Shown piece by piece: positions 42,568-53,692 of a stretch of 64,000 bases of DNA. The DNA lies in assembly GCA_016125475.1 (NCBI GenBank), contig WGLR01000007.1, forward strand, positions 1 to 64,000. Direction: 5' to 3'. The notes beneath the pieces were generated by a model, which had not been told where the DNA came from, made no database searches, and worked only from the letters and a program-made list of their open reading frames with translations. This DNA is from Betaproteobacteria bacterium. GTDB taxonomy: Bacteria > Pseudomonadota > Gammaproteobacteria > Burkholderiales > Ga0077523. Made by a program: the position numbers and the translations under genes. Numbering within the stretch: the stretch's first letter is position 1; every line of letters begins with the position of its first letter.

Positions 42568-44388
42568 ATGACCCTGAATACGCGCATCGAACAAGTCACC
42601 GAACGCATCGTGGCGCGCAGCCGCGACAGCCGGCGCCGGTATCTCGAGATGATCGCCGCTGCGGCGGTCACGCGTCCGCGGCGAAGCACGCTCGGCTGCG
42701 CGAATCAGGCACACGCGTTCGCGGGATGCGGGGCCGAGGACAAGGACGCCCTGCGCGACGGCGACGGCCCGAACATCGGAATCGTGACGGCCTACAACGA
42801 CATGCTTTCCGCGCACCAGCCCCTGGAGCGCTTTCCCGAACTCATCCGTCGGGCGGCCCGGGAAGCGGGTGCGACGGCGCAGGTCGCAGGCGGCGTCCCG
42901 GCGATGTGCGACGGCGTGACCCAGGGCGAGACCGGCATGGAGCTGTCGCTGTTCTCGCGCGACGTGATCGCACTCGCGACGGCAGTCGCGCTGTCGCATC
43001 AGACGTTCGACGCAGCGGTCTATCTGGGCGTCTGCGACAAGATCGTGCCCGGCCTCGTCATCGGGGCACTGCGCTTCGGGCACCTGCCCGCGCTGTTCCT
43101 GCCTGCGGGGCCCATGCCTTCCGGGCTCCCCAACGACGAGAAGGCGCGGGTCCGCCAGCTTCACGCCGAGGGCAAGGTGGGACGCGACGCACTCCTGCGG
43201 GCGGAATCCGAGTCCTATCACTCTCCGGGCACCTGCACGTTCTACGGCACCGCCAACACCAACCAGATGCTCATGGAGATCTTCGGCCTGCACCCGCCCG
43301 GCAGCACGTTCGTTAACCCCGGCACGCCGCTGCGCGATGCCATCGTGCGCGAGACGACCCGGCGGGCGGTCGCGATCAGCATGCTCGGCGAGGCGTGCAC
43401 GCCGATCGGGGAGGTCATCGACGAACGCGCGATCGTGAACGGCATCGTGGGCCTCCACGCGACGGGAGGCTCCACGAACCACACGCTGCATCTCGTCGCG
43501 ATGAGCGCGGCGGCCGGAATACGGATCACGTGGGACGATTTCGCCGACATCGCGGAAGTCGTGCCGCTGCTCTGCCGGATCTATCCGAACGGGAAGGCCG
43601 ACGTGAACCACTTTCACGCCGCGGGCGGCATGGGCTTCCTGATCGGAGAGCTCCTCGACGCCGGGCTCCTCCACCGGGACGTCAGGACCGTCTGGGGAAC
43701 CGGTCTCGAGGGCTATCGCGCGGAACCCTTCCTCGCCGAAGACGGCACCGTCGCGTGGCGGCCCGCGCGGCGCGAGAGCGGGGACGATCGCGTGCTGCGC
43801 GGCGCAGACGCCCCGTTCCAGCCGACCGGCGGACTGAAGGTGCTGTCGGGTTCACTCGGGCGCGCCGTGATGAAGACCTCGGCGATCCCCGACGATCGCC
43901 ATGTCGTGGAAGCCGCCGCTCGCGTGTTCGAGTCACAGGAAGAGGTGCAGCGCGCATTCAGGGCCGGCGAACTGACGGGCGATTTCGTCGCGGTGGTCCG
44001 CCATCAGGGACCCAGGGCGAACGGCATGCCCGAACTGCACAAGCTCATGCCCCCGCTGTCCGCGCTTCAGGATCGCGGACAGCGCGTGGCGCTCGTCACC
44101 GACGGAAGGCTGTCGGGCGCGTCGGGCAAGGTCCCGGCAGCGATCCACGTCACGCCCGAAGCACTCGACGGCGGTCCGATCGCCCGCCTGCGTGATGGCG
44201 ACGTCGTCCGCGTCGACGGTGCGACCGGGCGCCTCGACGTTCTGGTGGACCTTGCCGAATTCGAGCGTTGCGCACCCGCGTCGCCCGGATACCGCTCCGA
44301 CCTCGGCGTCGGGAGAGAACTGTTCGCACCCTTCCGTGGGACCGTGAGTACCGCGGACACGGGGGCCACGATCTTTCCGTTCGGATGA
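42568..44388 (+). CDS. edd: Phosphogluconate dehydratase
   Basis: Dehydrates 6-phosphogluconate to 2-keto-3-deoxy-6-phosphogluconate, the key Entner-Doudoroff step. 606 residues; an IlvD/Edd-type Fe-S enzyme with [60 protein letters not shown] and [20 protein letters not shown]. Conserved Cys residues in these blocks should hold the [4Fe-4S] cluster. The stop overlaps the eda start. Confidence 0.98.
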   Translation: MTLNTRIEQVTERIVARSRDSRRRYLEMIAAAAVTRPRRSTLGCANQAHAFAGCGAEDKDALRDGDGPNIGIVTAYNDMLSAHQPLERFPELIRRAAREAGATAQVAGGVPAMCDGVTQGETGMELSLFSRDVIALATAVALSHQTFDAAVYLGVCDKIVPGLVIGALRFGHLPALFLPAGPMPSGLPNDEKARVRQLHAEGKVGRDALLRAESESYHSPGTCTFYGTANTNQMLMEIFGLHPPGSTFVNPGTPLRDAIVRETTRRAVAISMLGEACTPIGEVIDERAIVNGIVGLHATGGSTNHTLHLVAMSAAAGIRITWDDFADIAEVVPLLCRIYPNGKADVNHFHAAGGMGFLIGELLDAGLLHRDVRTVWGTGLEGYRAEPFLAEDGTVAWRPARRESGDDRVLRGADAPFQPTGGLKVLSGSLGRAVMKTSAIPDDRHVVEAAARVFESQEEVQRAFRAGELTGDFVAVVRHQGPRANGMPELHKLMPPLSALQDRGQRVALVTDGRLSGASGKVPAAIHVTPEALDGGPIARLRDGDVVRVDGATGRLDVLVDLAEFERCAPASPGYRSDLGVGRELFAPFRGTVSTADTGATIFPFG

Positions 44389-45044
44389 CTGCCATGACAT
44401 CGACCGCTGACACGACGCTTTCACCCATTCTCGAACGCTGCCCGGTGATTCCGGTGATCGCGATCGACGAGCTCTCCGACGCGGTCCCGCTCGCGCAGGC
44501 GCTCGTCGACGGTGGCCTGACCGTCCTCGAGATCACCCTGCGCACCCGCGTCGCGCTCGACGCGATGAAGGCGGTCATTGATCAGGTTCCGCAGGCGGTG
44601 GTCGGCGTCGGTACGGTACTCACCTCGGACCAGTTCGACGCAGCCGAACGGGCCGGAGCACGCTTCGCGGTCTCGCCAGGCGCAACCGAGCGACTGCTCG
44701 ACGCGACGGCGGGACGGGGCGTGTCATTGCTGCCCGGCGCAGCGACCGCCTCGGAAGTCATGGTGCTGAGGGAGCGCGGCTTCCGGCTGTTGAAGTTCTT
44801 CCCGGCCGAGCCATCGGGCGGGGCCCGATTTCTGGGGTCACTCGCGCCGGTGATTCCGGACGTCCGGTTCTGTCCGACCGGCGGGATCACCCCCGGCAAT
44901 GCAGGCGACTACCTGAAGCTCCCGAATGTCGTCTGCGTGGGAGGATCGTGGATGGTGCCGCGCGACAGGATCGCTGCGCGGGACTGGGCGGGGATCCGGG
45001 ATCTGGCGGCAACGGCCGCCGCGCTGGAACGACCACCACGGTGA
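44385..45044 (+). CDS. eda: KDPG/KHG aldolase
   Basis: Splits KDPG to pyruvate and glyceraldehyde 3-phosphate. 219 residues from the ATG overlapping edd (an ATG three codons later is an alternative). [14 protein letters not shown] has the catalytic Glu; [17 protein letters not shown] has the Schiff-base Lys; [18 protein letters not shown] closes the barrel. Last gene of the ED unit. Confidence 0.97.
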   Translation: MTAMTSTADTTLSPILERCPVIPVIAIDELSDAVPLAQALVDGGLTVLEITLRTRVALDAMKAVIDQVPQAVVGVGTVLTSDQFDAAERAGARFAVSPGATERLLDATAGRGVSLLPGAATASEVMVLRERGFRLLKFFPAEPSGGARFLGSLAPVIPDVRFCPTGGITPGNAGDYLKLPNVVCVGGSWMVPRDRIAARDWAGIRDLAATAAALERPPR

Positions 45045-45198
45045 CGGGCCCGCGCCGTCACGCACGACAGGTGCCGAAGCGATCCTGTGAGCGGCGCCGC
45101 TTGCTTGACAGGACCGCCACCGGCACCGAGCATCGGGCATCCTGCGGTCGGCAGGGTCGAATCACGTTCCGAGTACATTCCAGACGGAGAATCACATC

Positions 45199-46071
45199 AT
45201 GCGCGTAGCTTTCCTGGGACTGGGCGTCATGGGTTATCCCATGGCAGGACATCTGCTGAAGAAAGGCGGGCACGACGTCACCGTGTACAACCGGAGTGCG
45301 GCCAAGGCGGCGCAGTGGGTGAAGGAATTCGGTGGCCGTTCCGCGGCCACGCCGCGCGAGGCGGCGGAAGGCTGCGATCTCGTGGCCATGTGTGTAGGCA
45401 ACGACAACGACGTGCGCTCCGTGGTGTACGGCGATGACGGCGTACTGGCCGGACTCAAGCGTGGTGCCGTTCTCGTCGACCACACCACCGCATCGGCGAT
45501 TCTCGCTCGCGAACTCCACGAAAAGTGCAGGGAGAAGGGCGTGGGCTTCGTCGACGCGCCGGTGTCGGGCGGGCAGGCAGGCGCCGTGAACGGCCAGCTC
45601 GGGATCATGTGCGGAGGGGAATCGGCAGACTTCGACCGCGCGAAATCCGTGCTCGACATCTACGCGAAGAGTTGCGTCCTGATCGGCGAGCCCGGTGCCG
45701 GCCAGCTCACGAAGATGATGAACCAGATCGCGATCGCAGGCCTGCTCCAGGGACTCTCGGAAGCCATCGCGTTCGGCAAGCACTCCGGCCTCGACATCGA
45801 GAAGGTGATCTCGGTCATTTCCAAGGGCGCCGCACAGTCCTGGCAGATGGAGAACCGCTGGAAGGCGATGGACGAGATGAAGTTCGACGGTTTCGGATTC
45901 GCCGTGGAGTGGATGCGCAAGGACCTCGGCATCTGCCTCGAGGAAGCGAAGCGCAATGGCGCGCGCCTGCCCGTGACCGCGATCATCGACCAGTTCTACT
46001 CCCAAGTGGAGGGGCGCGGCGGTCGTCGCTGGGACACCTGCTCCCTCATGCACATCCTCGGGACGGACTGA
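45199..46071 (+). CDS. Beta-hydroxyacid dehydrogenase (3-hydroxyisobutyrate dehydrogenase family)
   Basis: 290 residues. Rossmann start RVAFLGLGVMGYPMAGHLLK, substrate motif FVDAPVSGGQAGAVNGQL, and the catalytic Lys in GAGQLTKMMNQIAIAG. The family includes 3-hydroxyisobutyrate dehydrogenase, tartronate semialdehyde reductase and short 6-phosphogluconate dehydrogenase-like enzymes; sequence alone does not fix the substrate. It follows the ED genes by 154 nt on the same strand, so a sugar-acid role is possible. Convergent with the GGDEF/EAL gene. Confidence 0.88.
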   Translation: MRVAFLGLGVMGYPMAGHLLKKGGHDVTVYNRSAAKAAQWVKEFGGRSAATPREAAEGCDLVAMCVGNDNDVRSVVYGDDGVLAGLKRGAVLVDHTTASAILARELHEKCREKGVGFVDAPVSGGQAGAVNGQLGIMCGGESADFDRAKSVLDIYAKSCVLIGEPGAGQLTKMMNQIAIAGLLQGLSEAIAFGKHSGLDIEKVISVISKGAAQSWQMENRWKAMDEMKFDGFGFAVEWMRKDLGICLEEAKRNGARLPVTAIIDQFYSQVEGRGGRRWDTCSLMHILGTD

Positions 46072-46181
46072 AGCAGGCGAGGCGCGTGACCGGGGCACGA
46101 GGTACCGCCCCGGCAGGCGCCCTCACCGCGGCGTCGCCCCCTGCACTGCCGGGCACGTCGCGTCCGGCTCCCGCGTCGGGC

Positions 46182-48602
46182 TCAGTCGGTCTCCTGGCCG
46201 CTCGCGAGTCGTGGACGACCGAAGTAATGTCCCTGCGCCCAGTCGACGCCGACATCGCACAGCACCTGGGCGGTCGCGCCGTCTTCCACGCACTCGGCCA
46301 CGGTCCGCACCCCGAAGGTCCGCGCGGTGGAAACGATGGTCTCGACGAGTTGCCGGGTCCGTGCGTCGTGCACGAGGCCACGTACCATCCACGCCTCGAG
46401 CTTGAGGAAATCCACCGGAAGCTCCGCAAGATAGCGAAACGACGAATAGCCGCTGCCGAAGTCGTCCAGCGCAAGCCGGAAGCCCACGTCGAGCAGCGGC
46501 TCGAGATGCGCTCGCAGCGTGGCCATGTCGAGACTCTGTCGCTCGGTGATCTCGATGACCATGGGGTTGATGCCGCCCTGGATCATGCGGAACGCGAGCG
46601 CCTGTTCTCGCAGGGCGGCGACCAGATCCTGGTCCGCGAGCGACTGCGCCGCGAGGTTGATGAAATACGCCTCGAGCACCTGCTGCCGTTCGACGGCGTC
46701 GGCGGTCCGCTCGAGCGCACTGCGCGTGATGGTCCGGTCGATCGCGTTGACCAGATGCAGGGCCTCGGCCGCGTGGATGAAGCGCTGTGCCTGGATCAGC
46801 GCCTCCTCGCGTGTCCGTATCCGGGCGAGTGCCTCCTCGCCCACGACGGCACCCGACTGGAGGCTCACGATGGCCTGGAATGCCGGCAGGACGCGGGAAT
46901 CGTGAAGCGCGCTCTGCAACTGCGATCCTTCCCAGATGAGGCCCGTGCGCAGGCCGCCACCCGGGCCCGCGACGAGCACCCTGTCGCGCCCGGTGTGCTT
47001 GGCCTCGTAGAGCAGCGCGTCCGCCTCGGCCACGAGCTGGTCGATGCTCTCGATCTCGCTGCTGTATAGCGCCACGCCGATCGAGACAGTGACGGGCAGG
47101 GTACCTACCGCGACGGGCACCGGGTTCGACTTCACGAAGTTGCGTGCACGCTCGCCTGCCTTGACGGCCCCGCGCGCGTCGAGACCGTGCAGGCACATCA
47201 GGAACTCCTCGCCTCCCCAGCGCGCGATCCAGTCGCCTCCGCGCAGGTTGCGCTCCAGCGTGCGTGCGAGGTGCATGAGAACCTGATCCCCCACGTGGTG
47301 ACCGTACTGATCGTTCACGAGCTTGAAACGATCGGCGTCCACGAGCGCGACGGCGAACGGATTGCGGTCGCGTCTGGCGCGACTCCACTCGACGGCGAGA
47401 CGGGCTTCCGCCGCACGCCGATTGAGCAGGCCCGTGAGGTGATCCTCCATCGCGAGCCGCTCGATCTCGCGCTCCTGGGCCTTGCGGTCGCTGATGTCCC
47501 GCTCGATCGCGATCCAGTGCATGAGCACGCCGCGGTCGTCACGCACCGGAACGACGGAGAGTTCGACCCAGTAGGTGGAGCCGTTCTTTCGATAGTTGAC
47601 GATCTCGAGGTGCCCCTGGCGTCCGCTCGCGATCGCGTCGCGCAGCGCCGCCCGGGCATCGGGATCGGTCTCCGGTCCCTGCAGGAAGCGCGGATTGCGC
47701 CCGGCTGCCTCCTCCCTCGAATATCCCGTGAGCCGGCTGAATGCCGGGTTCACGTAGACGATCTCCTGCCGGGCATTGGTGATCACCACGACCTGATCCG
47801 AGTGGTCGATCGCCGTGGACAGCAGTCGACGCTGCTGGGCGTCCTGCACGGCGGCGGTCGCGTTCACCGCGAATGCGTGAAGAACGTCCTTCGCGCGTTC
47901 CGGCTCGCGGTACGCGACGATTTCCAGACTGGGGCCCGAGGCGTCGAGGGCACTCGCGAGCACGCGCGCGGACGCGCCGGGCAGGGTGCCGATGACGAGC
48001 TCGTCGTAGGATCCCGCATCCAGGATGCTCCGGATGTCGTTCCCGATCAGCCTGCCCGGAGTGCGGCCGAACAGTTTCGCGAAGTTCTCGTCGGCACTCA
48101 GAATCGTGTGCGTCGCGAGACTCACGGAGAAACGACCGATCTCGGCCGCCTCCAGGAACTCGCGTTCGTAGCGTTCGGAGAGAACCCTCTCGCGATTCTC
48201 GAACGCGAGCGTGAGCTCCCTCAGCGTGCCGCCCACGATGAGCTCGATGAGATGGTTCGAGTACTCGAACACCTGGCCCAGACAGCGCCGTGCGAGCGCT
48301 TCGTCACCCGATCGCACGGCGGACAGGCAGGATTCGCCCACGACGAGAAGTTCGCCATGGACCCGCTCGAGTTCGTCCCAGGAACGTCGGAGGTCCGGAT
48401 CGCGAAGCTGGCCGGCGAGGCCACCGGCCCCGCCCCGGTGCCAGTCCCAGTACTCCGAGTCGAGGCCGGCCGCGGCAACGCCGGACGCCACGCTCGACAC
48501 GAGCTCGCGCACGAGCGTCAGGTGCCGCTGAAGCGCGATGAGCAGCGGCGGAAAGACAGTCCGGAATTGATCGATGGTCGTTCGCTCCGGGTGGGGGTTC
48601 AC
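46182..48602 (-). CDS. PAS (LOV-like)-GGDEF-EAL cyclic-di-GMP signalling protein
   Basis: 806 residues. A helical N-terminal part (1-150), a weak PAS (about 155-260), a PAS/LOV-like domain (about 265-380) with [17 protein letters not shown] and [25 protein letters not shown] (about 385-550) with [10 protein letters not shown] intact, and EAL (about 565-800) with [19 protein letters not shown] and [14 protein letters not shown]. So both synthesis and breakdown of c-di-GMP are possible. In LOV photoreceptors the motif is GRNCRFLQ; the photoactive Cys is Pro here. No membrane segments. Its start overlaps the cysS stop by 4 nt. Confidence 0.92.
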   Translation of the reverse strand: MNPHPERTTIDQFRTVFPPLLIALQRHLTLVRELVSSVASGVAAAGLDSEYWDWHRGGAGGLAGQLRDPDLRRSWDELERVHGELLVVGESCLSAVRSGDEALARRCLGQVFEYSNHLIELIVGGTLRELTLAFENRERVLSERYEREFLEAAEIGRFSVSLATHTILSADENFAKLFGRTPGRLIGNDIRSILDAGSYDELVIGTLPGASARVLASALDASGPSLEIVAYREPERAKDVLHAFAVNATAAVQDAQQRRLLSTAIDHSDQVVVITNARQEIVYVNPAFSRLTGYSREEAAGRNPRFLQGPETDPDARAALRDAIASGRQGHLEIVNYRKNGSTYWVELSVVPVRDDRGVLMHWIAIERDISDRKAQEREIERLAMEDHLTGLLNRRAAEARLAVEWSRARRDRNPFAVALVDADRFKLVNDQYGHHVGDQVLMHLARTLERNLRGGDWIARWGGEEFLMCLHGLDARGAVKAGERARNFVKSNPVPVAVGTLPVTVSIGVALYSSEIESIDQLVAEADALLYEAKHTGRDRVLVAGPGGGLRTGLIWEGSQLQSALHDSRVLPAFQAIVSLQSGAVVGEEALARIRTREEALIQAQRFIHAAEALHLVNAIDRTITRSALERTADAVERQQVLEAYFINLAAQSLADQDLVAALREQALAFRMIQGGINPMVIEITERQSLDMATLRAHLEPLLDVGFRLALDDFGSGYSSFRYLAELPVDFLKLEAWMVRGLVHDARTRQLVETIVSTARTFGVRTVAECVEDGATAQVLCDVGVDWAQGHYFGRPRLASGQETD

Positions 48603-49972
48603 TTCCGGCGCCAGGTCGTGCCCGTGGGCGCATCCTCGAGCAGGATGCCCGCGCCCGCGAGTTCGTCCCGGATGCGGTCGGCTTCCGCGAAGTTGCGCGT
48701 CCGCTTGGCGTCGGTCCGGGCACGGATGCGTTCCTCGATCTCGGCATCCCCGAGTCCGTCGGCGGCGGGCGTCCCCTTGAGGTAGGCGTCCGGATCGCGC
48801 TCGAGCAGGCCGAGCAGACCACCCAGCGCCTTCAGAAGCCCGGCTCGCTGCGCATCTCGGGATCGATTGACCTCGCCTGCGAGTTCAAAGAGGACGGCGC
48901 AGGCTTCCGGGGTGTTGAAGTCGTCGTCCATCGCTTCCCTGAAACGGGCCGCGGCGGGGTCCGACCAGTCGACTGGCGCGTCCGGCACGGAAGGCACGTT
49001 CTTGAGGGCCGTGTAGAGTCTCGTGAGCGCGTTGCGCGCGTCCTCGAGATGCTGGTCCGAGTAGTTCAGCGGGCTCCGGTAGTGCGCGCGGACGATGAAG
49101 AAACGCACCACCTCCGCGTCGTAACGGGCGAGCACGTCGCGCACGGTGAAGAAGTTGCCGAGCGATTTCGACATCTTCTCGTTGTCGACGCGCACGAAGC
49201 CGTTGTGCATCCAGTAGTTCACGAAGGCATGCCCGTGCGCCCCCTCTGACTGGGCGATCTCGTTCTCGTGGTGCGGAAACTGAAGGTCCTGCCCCCCGCC
49301 GTGGATGTCGAAATGACTGCCGAGCAGGGTCTCGCTCATCGCGGAACATTCGATGTGCCAGCCCGGCCGGCCCGGGCCCCAGGGAGAGTCCCACTGCGGC
49401 TCCCCGGGCTTGGCTGCCTTCCAGAGCACGAAATCGAGAGCGTCCCGCTTGTTGGCGTCCACGCCGACACGCTCACCGGCCCGCAGATCCTCGAGAGACT
49501 TCCCGGACAGCCTCCCGTAGGCCGGAAAGTTGCGGACAGCATAGAAGACGTCACCGTTGGGAGCCTGGTAGGCAAGGCCGTTCGTGATCAATTTCTGTAT
49601 CAGATCGACCATCGCCGGTATGCTCTGGGTTGCGCGCGGCTCATGATCGGGAGGCCGGACGCCGAGTGCCTCCGAATCCTCGTGCATGGCATCGATGAAG
49701 CGACCGGTCAGGGCGTCCATGGGTTCGCCGTTCCTGGCCGCACGCTCGATGATCTTGTCGTCGACATCGGTGATGTTCCGGACATAGCAGACCCGGTATC
49801 CTTGCGCGCGCAGCCACCGCACGACGGTGTCGAACACAACCATCACCCGGGCATGGCCGACGTGGCAGAAGTCGTAGACCGTCATACCGCATACGTAGAT
49901 GCGAACTTCCCCCGGGTGAATCGGGACGAACACTTGTTTGTCGCGGGTGAGACTATTGTGGATCCGGAGCAT
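48599..49972 (-). CDS. cysS: Cysteinyl-tRNA synthetase
   Basis: 457 residues from the ATG at 49972 ([15 protein letters not shown]). Class I motifs: [12 protein letters not shown] (HIGH-type) and [11 protein letters not shown] (KMSKS); zinc ligands in [18 protein letters not shown] and [14 protein letters not shown]. The anticodon-binding C-terminus is normal. Its 3' end overlaps the downstream GGDEF/EAL gene, so the two share a transcript although they are unrelated in function. Divergent from the TPR gene. Confidence 0.98.
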   Translation of the reverse strand: MLRIHNSLTRDKQVFVPIHPGEVRIYVCGMTVYDFCHVGHARVMVVFDTVVRWLRAQGYRVCYVRNITDVDDKIIERAARNGEPMDALTGRFIDAMHEDSEALGVRPPDHEPRATQSIPAMVDLIQKLITNGLAYQAPNGDVFYAVRNFPAYGRLSGKSLEDLRAGERVGVDANKRDALDFVLWKAAKPGEPQWDSPWGPGRPGWHIECSAMSETLLGSHFDIHGGGQDLQFPHHENEIAQSEGAHGHAFVNYWMHNGFVRVDNEKMSKSLGNFFTVRDVLARYDAEVVRFFIVRAHYRSPLNYSDQHLEDARNALTRLYTALKNVPSVPDAPVDWSDPAAARFREAMDDDFNTPEACAVLFELAGEVNRSRDAQRAGLLKALGGLLGLLERDPDAYLKGTPAADGLGDAEIEERIRARTDAKRTRNFAEADRIRDELAGAGILLEDAPTGTTWRRK

Positions 49973-50130
49973 CGGCTCGCTCGACGTGAAGGGATGACGA
50001 CTCTGGGACAGCGCGAAGACGGTGCAGATGCCGGGCGGGCGGTGTCCCGCGAGGCCGTCGGCCTTCATCTGCAGGGGTTTGTCGCAGAGGCATCCTTGTT
50101 GTTAAAATCATTTTTAATTACAGGAACATA

Positions 50131-50148
50131 TGTGCGAATATTCGCACA
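50131..50148. promoter_or_regulatory. Perfect 18-bp palindrome in the cysS/TPR divergent gap
   Basis: TGTGCGAATATTCGCACA is a full inverted repeat without a gap, 27 nt upstream of the TPR gene, inside an AT-rich stretch (50095-50170: TTAAAATCATTTTTAATTAC). It looks like an operator for a dimeric regulator; it could also form the base of an mRNA hairpin. No regulator gene is adjacent. Confidence 0.5.
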
Positions 50149-50174
50149 GCAACTTCAAAAAAAAGTATAGCACG

Positions 50175-51224
50175 ATGATTCGGTTAAGCCGCGCCGTTGC
50201 CTGTGTCGTTTTCAGCCTGTTAACCGCCTTCCAGGCGACCGCGGCCACCGACGAGTACCAGGAAGCCCATCGCCTCATGACGCAGGGCGAACTCGGGAGC
50301 GCACTCGAACACGTCGACAGATTCCTCGCGAAGCAGCCGCGGGACGCCCGCGCGCGTTTCCTGAAAGGGGTCATCCTGACCGAACAGGGAAACTCGCCGG
50401 AAGCCATCAAGGTCTTCACCGACCTGACCGTTGATTACCCGGAACTGCCCGAACCCTACAACAACCTCGCGGTGCTGTACGCGGCGCAGGGTCAGGACGA
50501 GAAGGCCCGACAGGCGCTGGAGACGGCCATACGCACCCATCCGACGTACGCAACTGCTCACGAGAATCTCGGGGACATCTACGCAAAGATGGCCCGCGAG
50601 GCTTACGGCAAGGCCCTGCAACTGGATTCGAACAACGCGTCGGCCCGGGCCAAACTCGCGCTCGTGAAGGAACTCTTCTCCCAGAAGCCGCTTGCGCAGC
50701 AGCCGCTCGTCAAGACGACCATAGCGGACCCGCCGCAGGCATCGCCAGCGCCGAAGCCCGCGCCGGCGCCCGCTGCACCCGTGACACCGCTCAAGGCTCC
50801 GGAGCCGGGCAAGCAGCCCCCGACGCCTTCCAAGCCGCCCGCCCCGTCCGCGGACAGGAAGCAGGCCAAGGAAACGGCGAATCCCCAGGCGGAAGTACTG
50901 CACGCTCTCCATGCCTGGGCCAAGGCGTGGTCGGCCGGGGACGCTGCCCGCTATCTGTCCTTCTATTCGCCATCGTTCGACCCACCCGGCGACGAAGACC
51001 GATCGAACTGGGCGGAATCCCGACGGGACCGCGTCACCAAGGGCAAGGGCATCTCCGTGCAGATCCAGTCGCCGCACGTGACGTTCTCGGGTCCCGAGGA
51101 AGCGGTCGTCACGTTCCGCCAGATCTACAGGTCCACGGCACTTCGTGCCTCGGGCAACAAGCGCATCACGTTCGTGCGGCGCGGCGGACGCTGGCTGATC
51201 CAGCAAGAAGAAGTCGTCCGATGA
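50175..51224 (+). CDS. Exported TPR protein with C-terminal NTF2/SnoaL-like domain
   Basis: 349 residues from the ATG at 50175: signal peptide (AVACVVFSLLTAFQATAA), TPR units at about 25-165 (LMTQGELGSALEHVDRFLA; YNNLAVLYAAQGQDEKARQA; AHENLGDIYAKMAREAYGKA), a Pro/Ala-rich linker (about 190-245) and a C-terminal domain (about 250-348: HAWAKAWSAGDAARYLSFYS; KRITFVRRGGRWLIQQEE). The C-terminal domain also ends the next gene's product. The stop overlaps the next start (ATGA), so the two act together, probably in the cell envelope. Confidence 0.85.
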   Translation: MIRLSRAVACVVFSLLTAFQATAATDEYQEAHRLMTQGELGSALEHVDRFLAKQPRDARARFLKGVILTEQGNSPEAIKVFTDLTVDYPELPEPYNNLAVLYAAQGQDEKARQALETAIRTHPTYATAHENLGDIYAKMAREAYGKALQLDSNNASARAKLALVKELFSQKPLAQQPLVKTTIADPPQASPAPKPAPAPAAPVTPLKAPEPGKQPPTPSKPPAPSADRKQAKETANPQAEVLHALHAWAKAWSAGDAARYLSFYSPSFDPPGDEDRSNWAESRRDRVTKGKGISVQIQSPHVTFSGPEEAVVTFRQIYRSTALRASGNKRITFVRRGGRWLIQQEEVVR

Positions 51225-52462
51225 AGCTCGCCTCGCTCCTGGGTTCGGGAAGGCTCGCCGTGCTGGCAGCCCTGACCGCGACGGGATGCCTCACGGCCGA
51301 CACCCTCGCCATGGGAAACCGCGCATTGCGGGCGCCCGCCGGCATCGAACTCCATCTGCGCGGCAACGGTCCGGAGGCACTGCTCGTCGAGGTCATGCGC
51401 GACATCGCCGAGAATCGGCTCGCTTCCGCACACGAGCAGCTCGACAGGCTCCTCGCGTCGAAGCCGAACTTCCGTCTCGCCCAGCTCATCAAGGGCGATC
51501 TGCTCATGGCCCGAGTACGGCCGCTCGCGACGATCGGCAATGCGCCGAACGCCCCCGCCGACCGTCTCGCCGACCTGCGGGACGAAGCGAAGGCCCGACT
51601 TCAGCGAATGGAGCTCGCACCACCGCACAACAAGATCCCGCGCAGCCTCCTGCAACTCGCCCCCGACCAGAAGTACGCGGTCGTCGTCGACACGGACCGC
51701 TCCACCCTCTTCCTGTTCGAGAACCGCGACGGTGCCCCGCACTACGTGGCCGACTACTACGTGACGATCGGGCGCAACGGCGTCGACAAGACACGCGAGG
51801 GGGACAAACGGACACCCACGGGGGTCTACGTCGTGACGGGCAATCTGTCCACGAAGAAGCTCTCCCCGTTCTACGGTGACGGCGCCTACCCGATCAGCTA
51901 CCCCAACGAGTGGGATCAGCGCAACGGACGCGGCGGACACGGCATCTGGCTTCACGGCACGCCCCGCGACACTTACAGCCGCCCGCCCCGGGCGTCGGAC
52001 GGGTGCGTGGTCCTCACGAACGACGATCTGACCGCGGTCGGGCGTTACCTCCAGGTCGGCATCACGCCGGTGATCATCACGGATCGCGTGCAGTGGGTGA
52101 ACGATTCGGACACGGACGAGGACCGATCGAGCATCGAGGCCGCGATCGAGAGCTGGCGCCACGACTGGGAGAGCCGGGACACGGACGCGTATCTCGCACA
52201 CTATTCGAAGTCGTTCTCGCCCGACGGCGCGAGCCTTTCGCAGTGGGCGAAGCAGAAGCGTCAGATCAACGACGGCAAGAAGTGGATCAAGATCAAGTTC
52301 GGCGACATGAGCCTGTTCCTTTACCCTGGGGAGAAGGCCCTTGCCGTGTCGACCTTCACGCAGGACTACAGTAGCAACAATCTCTCGAACGTGATGAAGA
52401 AGCGCGTCTACTGGATCCGGGAGGGTTCGGAGTGGAAGATCATCGAGGAAGGCGCGGCCTGA
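51221..52462 (+). CDS. Exported L,D-transpeptidase (YkuD) with NTF2/SnoaL-like tail
   Basis: 413 residues. The N-terminal signal has a Cys ([12 protein letters not shown]) that may be lipidated. The YkuD domain (about 145-290) has [28 protein letters not shown] and the catalytic Cys in [13 protein letters not shown]. Such enzymes make 3-3 cross-links in peptidoglycan or attach proteins to it. The C-terminal domain (about 305-412: [39 protein letters not shown]) resembles that of the TPR partner. Translationally coupled with it. Confidence 0.9.
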   Translation: MKLASLLGSGRLAVLAALTATGCLTADTLAMGNRALRAPAGIELHLRGNGPEALLVEVMRDIAENRLASAHEQLDRLLASKPNFRLAQLIKGDLLMARVRPLATIGNAPNAPADRLADLRDEAKARLQRMELAPPHNKIPRSLLQLAPDQKYAVVVDTDRSTLFLFENRDGAPHYVADYYVTIGRNGVDKTREGDKRTPTGVYVVTGNLSTKKLSPFYGDGAYPISYPNEWDQRNGRGGHGIWLHGTPRDTYSRPPRASDGCVVLTNDDLTAVGRYLQVGITPVIITDRVQWVNDSDTDEDRSSIEAAIESWRHDWESRDTDAYLAHYSKSFSPDGASLSQWAKQKRQINDGKKWIKIKFGDMSLFLYPGEKALAVSTFTQDYSSNNLSNVMKKRVYWIREGSEWKIIEEGAA

Positions 52463-52499
52463 TCCCGTTTCGACAACCCATCGTTCTCCGAGGAGCACC

Positions 52500-53078
52500 A
52501 TGAAAGCATTCCGCGCCCTGTTCGCGTGCCTGGCATTCGCCATGGCCCTTCCCGCCGTCTGCCAGGCGGAGCCCACGGTCGAGCTGAAGACCAATCTCGG
52601 CACGATCACGCTCGAACTCTTCCCCGACAAGGCACCGAAGACCGTCGAGAACTTCCTGCAGTACGTGAAGGACGGCTTCTACGACGGCACGATCTTTCAC
52701 CGCGTGATCGCGGGCTTCATGATTCAGGGCGGCGGATTCACGAAGGAGTTCGAACAGAAGGCAACGCGCCCGCCCGTTCCCAACGAGGCGAACAACGGCC
52801 TCCACAACGCCGTCGGAACGATCGCGATGGCGCGCACGAACGATCCCCATTCCGCGACGGCCCAGTTCTTCATCAATGTCGCGGACAACACGTTCCTCGA
52901 TCACCGCGCGCCGACACCCCGCGGATGGGGATACTGCGTGTTCGGCAAGGTCACGAACGGCATGGATGTCGTGAAGGCCATCGAGAAGGTCCGAACCGGT
53001 CCCGGGGGTCCGTTCCCGCAGGATGTCCCGCAGCAGACCGTGGTCATCGAGAACGCCCGCATCATCAGCCCGAAATAG
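52500..53078 (+). CDS. ppiA: Periplasmic peptidyl-prolyl cis-trans isomerase (cyclophilin, PpiA)
   Basis: 192 residues with a signal peptide ([20 protein letters not shown]) and a bacterial cyclophilin domain: [17 protein letters not shown] (catalytic Arg), [20 protein letters not shown] and [20 protein letters not shown]. Speeds proline isomerisation during folding in the periplasm. Ribosome binding site GAGGAG 5 nt upstream. The next gene is its cytoplasmic relative. Confidence 0.94.
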   Translation: MKAFRALFACLAFAMALPAVCQAEPTVELKTNLGTITLELFPDKAPKTVENFLQYVKDGFYDGTIFHRVIAGFMIQGGGFTKEFEQKATRPPVPNEANNGLHNAVGTIAMARTNDPHSATAQFFINVADNTFLDHRAPTPRGWGYCVFGKVTNGMDVVKAIEKVRTGPGGPFPQDVPQQTVVIENARIISPK

Positions 53079-53092
53079 ACGAGGAAAACTCA

Positions 53093-53587
53093 ATGGTCAG
53101 ACTCAACACTTCACTGGGTGTCATCGCACTCGAACTGGATGCCGAGAAGGCACCGCTCACCGTCGCGAACTTCCTCGAGTACGTCAAGAGCGGCCACTAT
53201 GCGAACACGATCTTCCACCGCGTGATCGATGGCTTCATGATTCAGGGTGGCGGGTTCGAACCGGGCATGAAGCAGAAGCCCACCCGGGCGCCCGTCAGAA
53301 ACGAGGCCGACAATGGCCTCAAGAACGCGGCCTATACCATCGCGATGGCGCGTACGTCGGATCCGCACTCCGCGTCGAGCCAGTTCTTCATCAATGTGGT
53401 GGACAACGATTTCCTGGACCACCGCGCGTCCACCCCCCAGGAGTACGGCTACTGCGTGTTCGGACGCGTCGTCGAGGGACAGGAAGTCGTCGACAAGATC
53501 AAGAAGGTCACGACCGGCACACGCGGCATGTTTCGGGATGTCCCGCTCGAGGATGTGACGATCCTCGGTGCCGAAGTCGTCGACTGA
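53093..53587 (+). CDS. ppiB: Cytoplasmic peptidyl-prolyl cis-trans isomerase (cyclophilin, PpiB)
   Basis: 164 residues without a signal peptide. [40 protein letters not shown] and [20 protein letters not shown] match PpiB along its length. It is 14 nt behind ppiA and clearly a duplicate of it, so the pair serves both sides of the membrane. AGGAAA precedes the ATG. Confidence 0.95.
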   Translation: MVRLNTSLGVIALELDAEKAPLTVANFLEYVKSGHYANTIFHRVIDGFMIQGGGFEPGMKQKPTRAPVRNEADNGLKNAAYTIAMARTSDPHSASSQFFINVVDNDFLDHRASTPQEYGYCVFGRVVEGQEVVDKIKKVTTGTRGMFRDVPLEDVTILGAEVVD

Positions 53588-53692
53588 GAGCCGCCGGTTT
53601 CCGATGGCGGCGGCGAACGGGGGGTTACGGACGATGACAGCCCCCTGCCCGCGCCCGCCATGCTCCCTGCTGCGTCCTTCCGGCCGAATGCG

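Noticed and set aside
45041-45060. GTGACGG...CCGTCAC hairpin after eda
   Set aside because: No T run and a weak GC-rich context; such short inverted repeats are expected by chance here, so it is not called a terminator.
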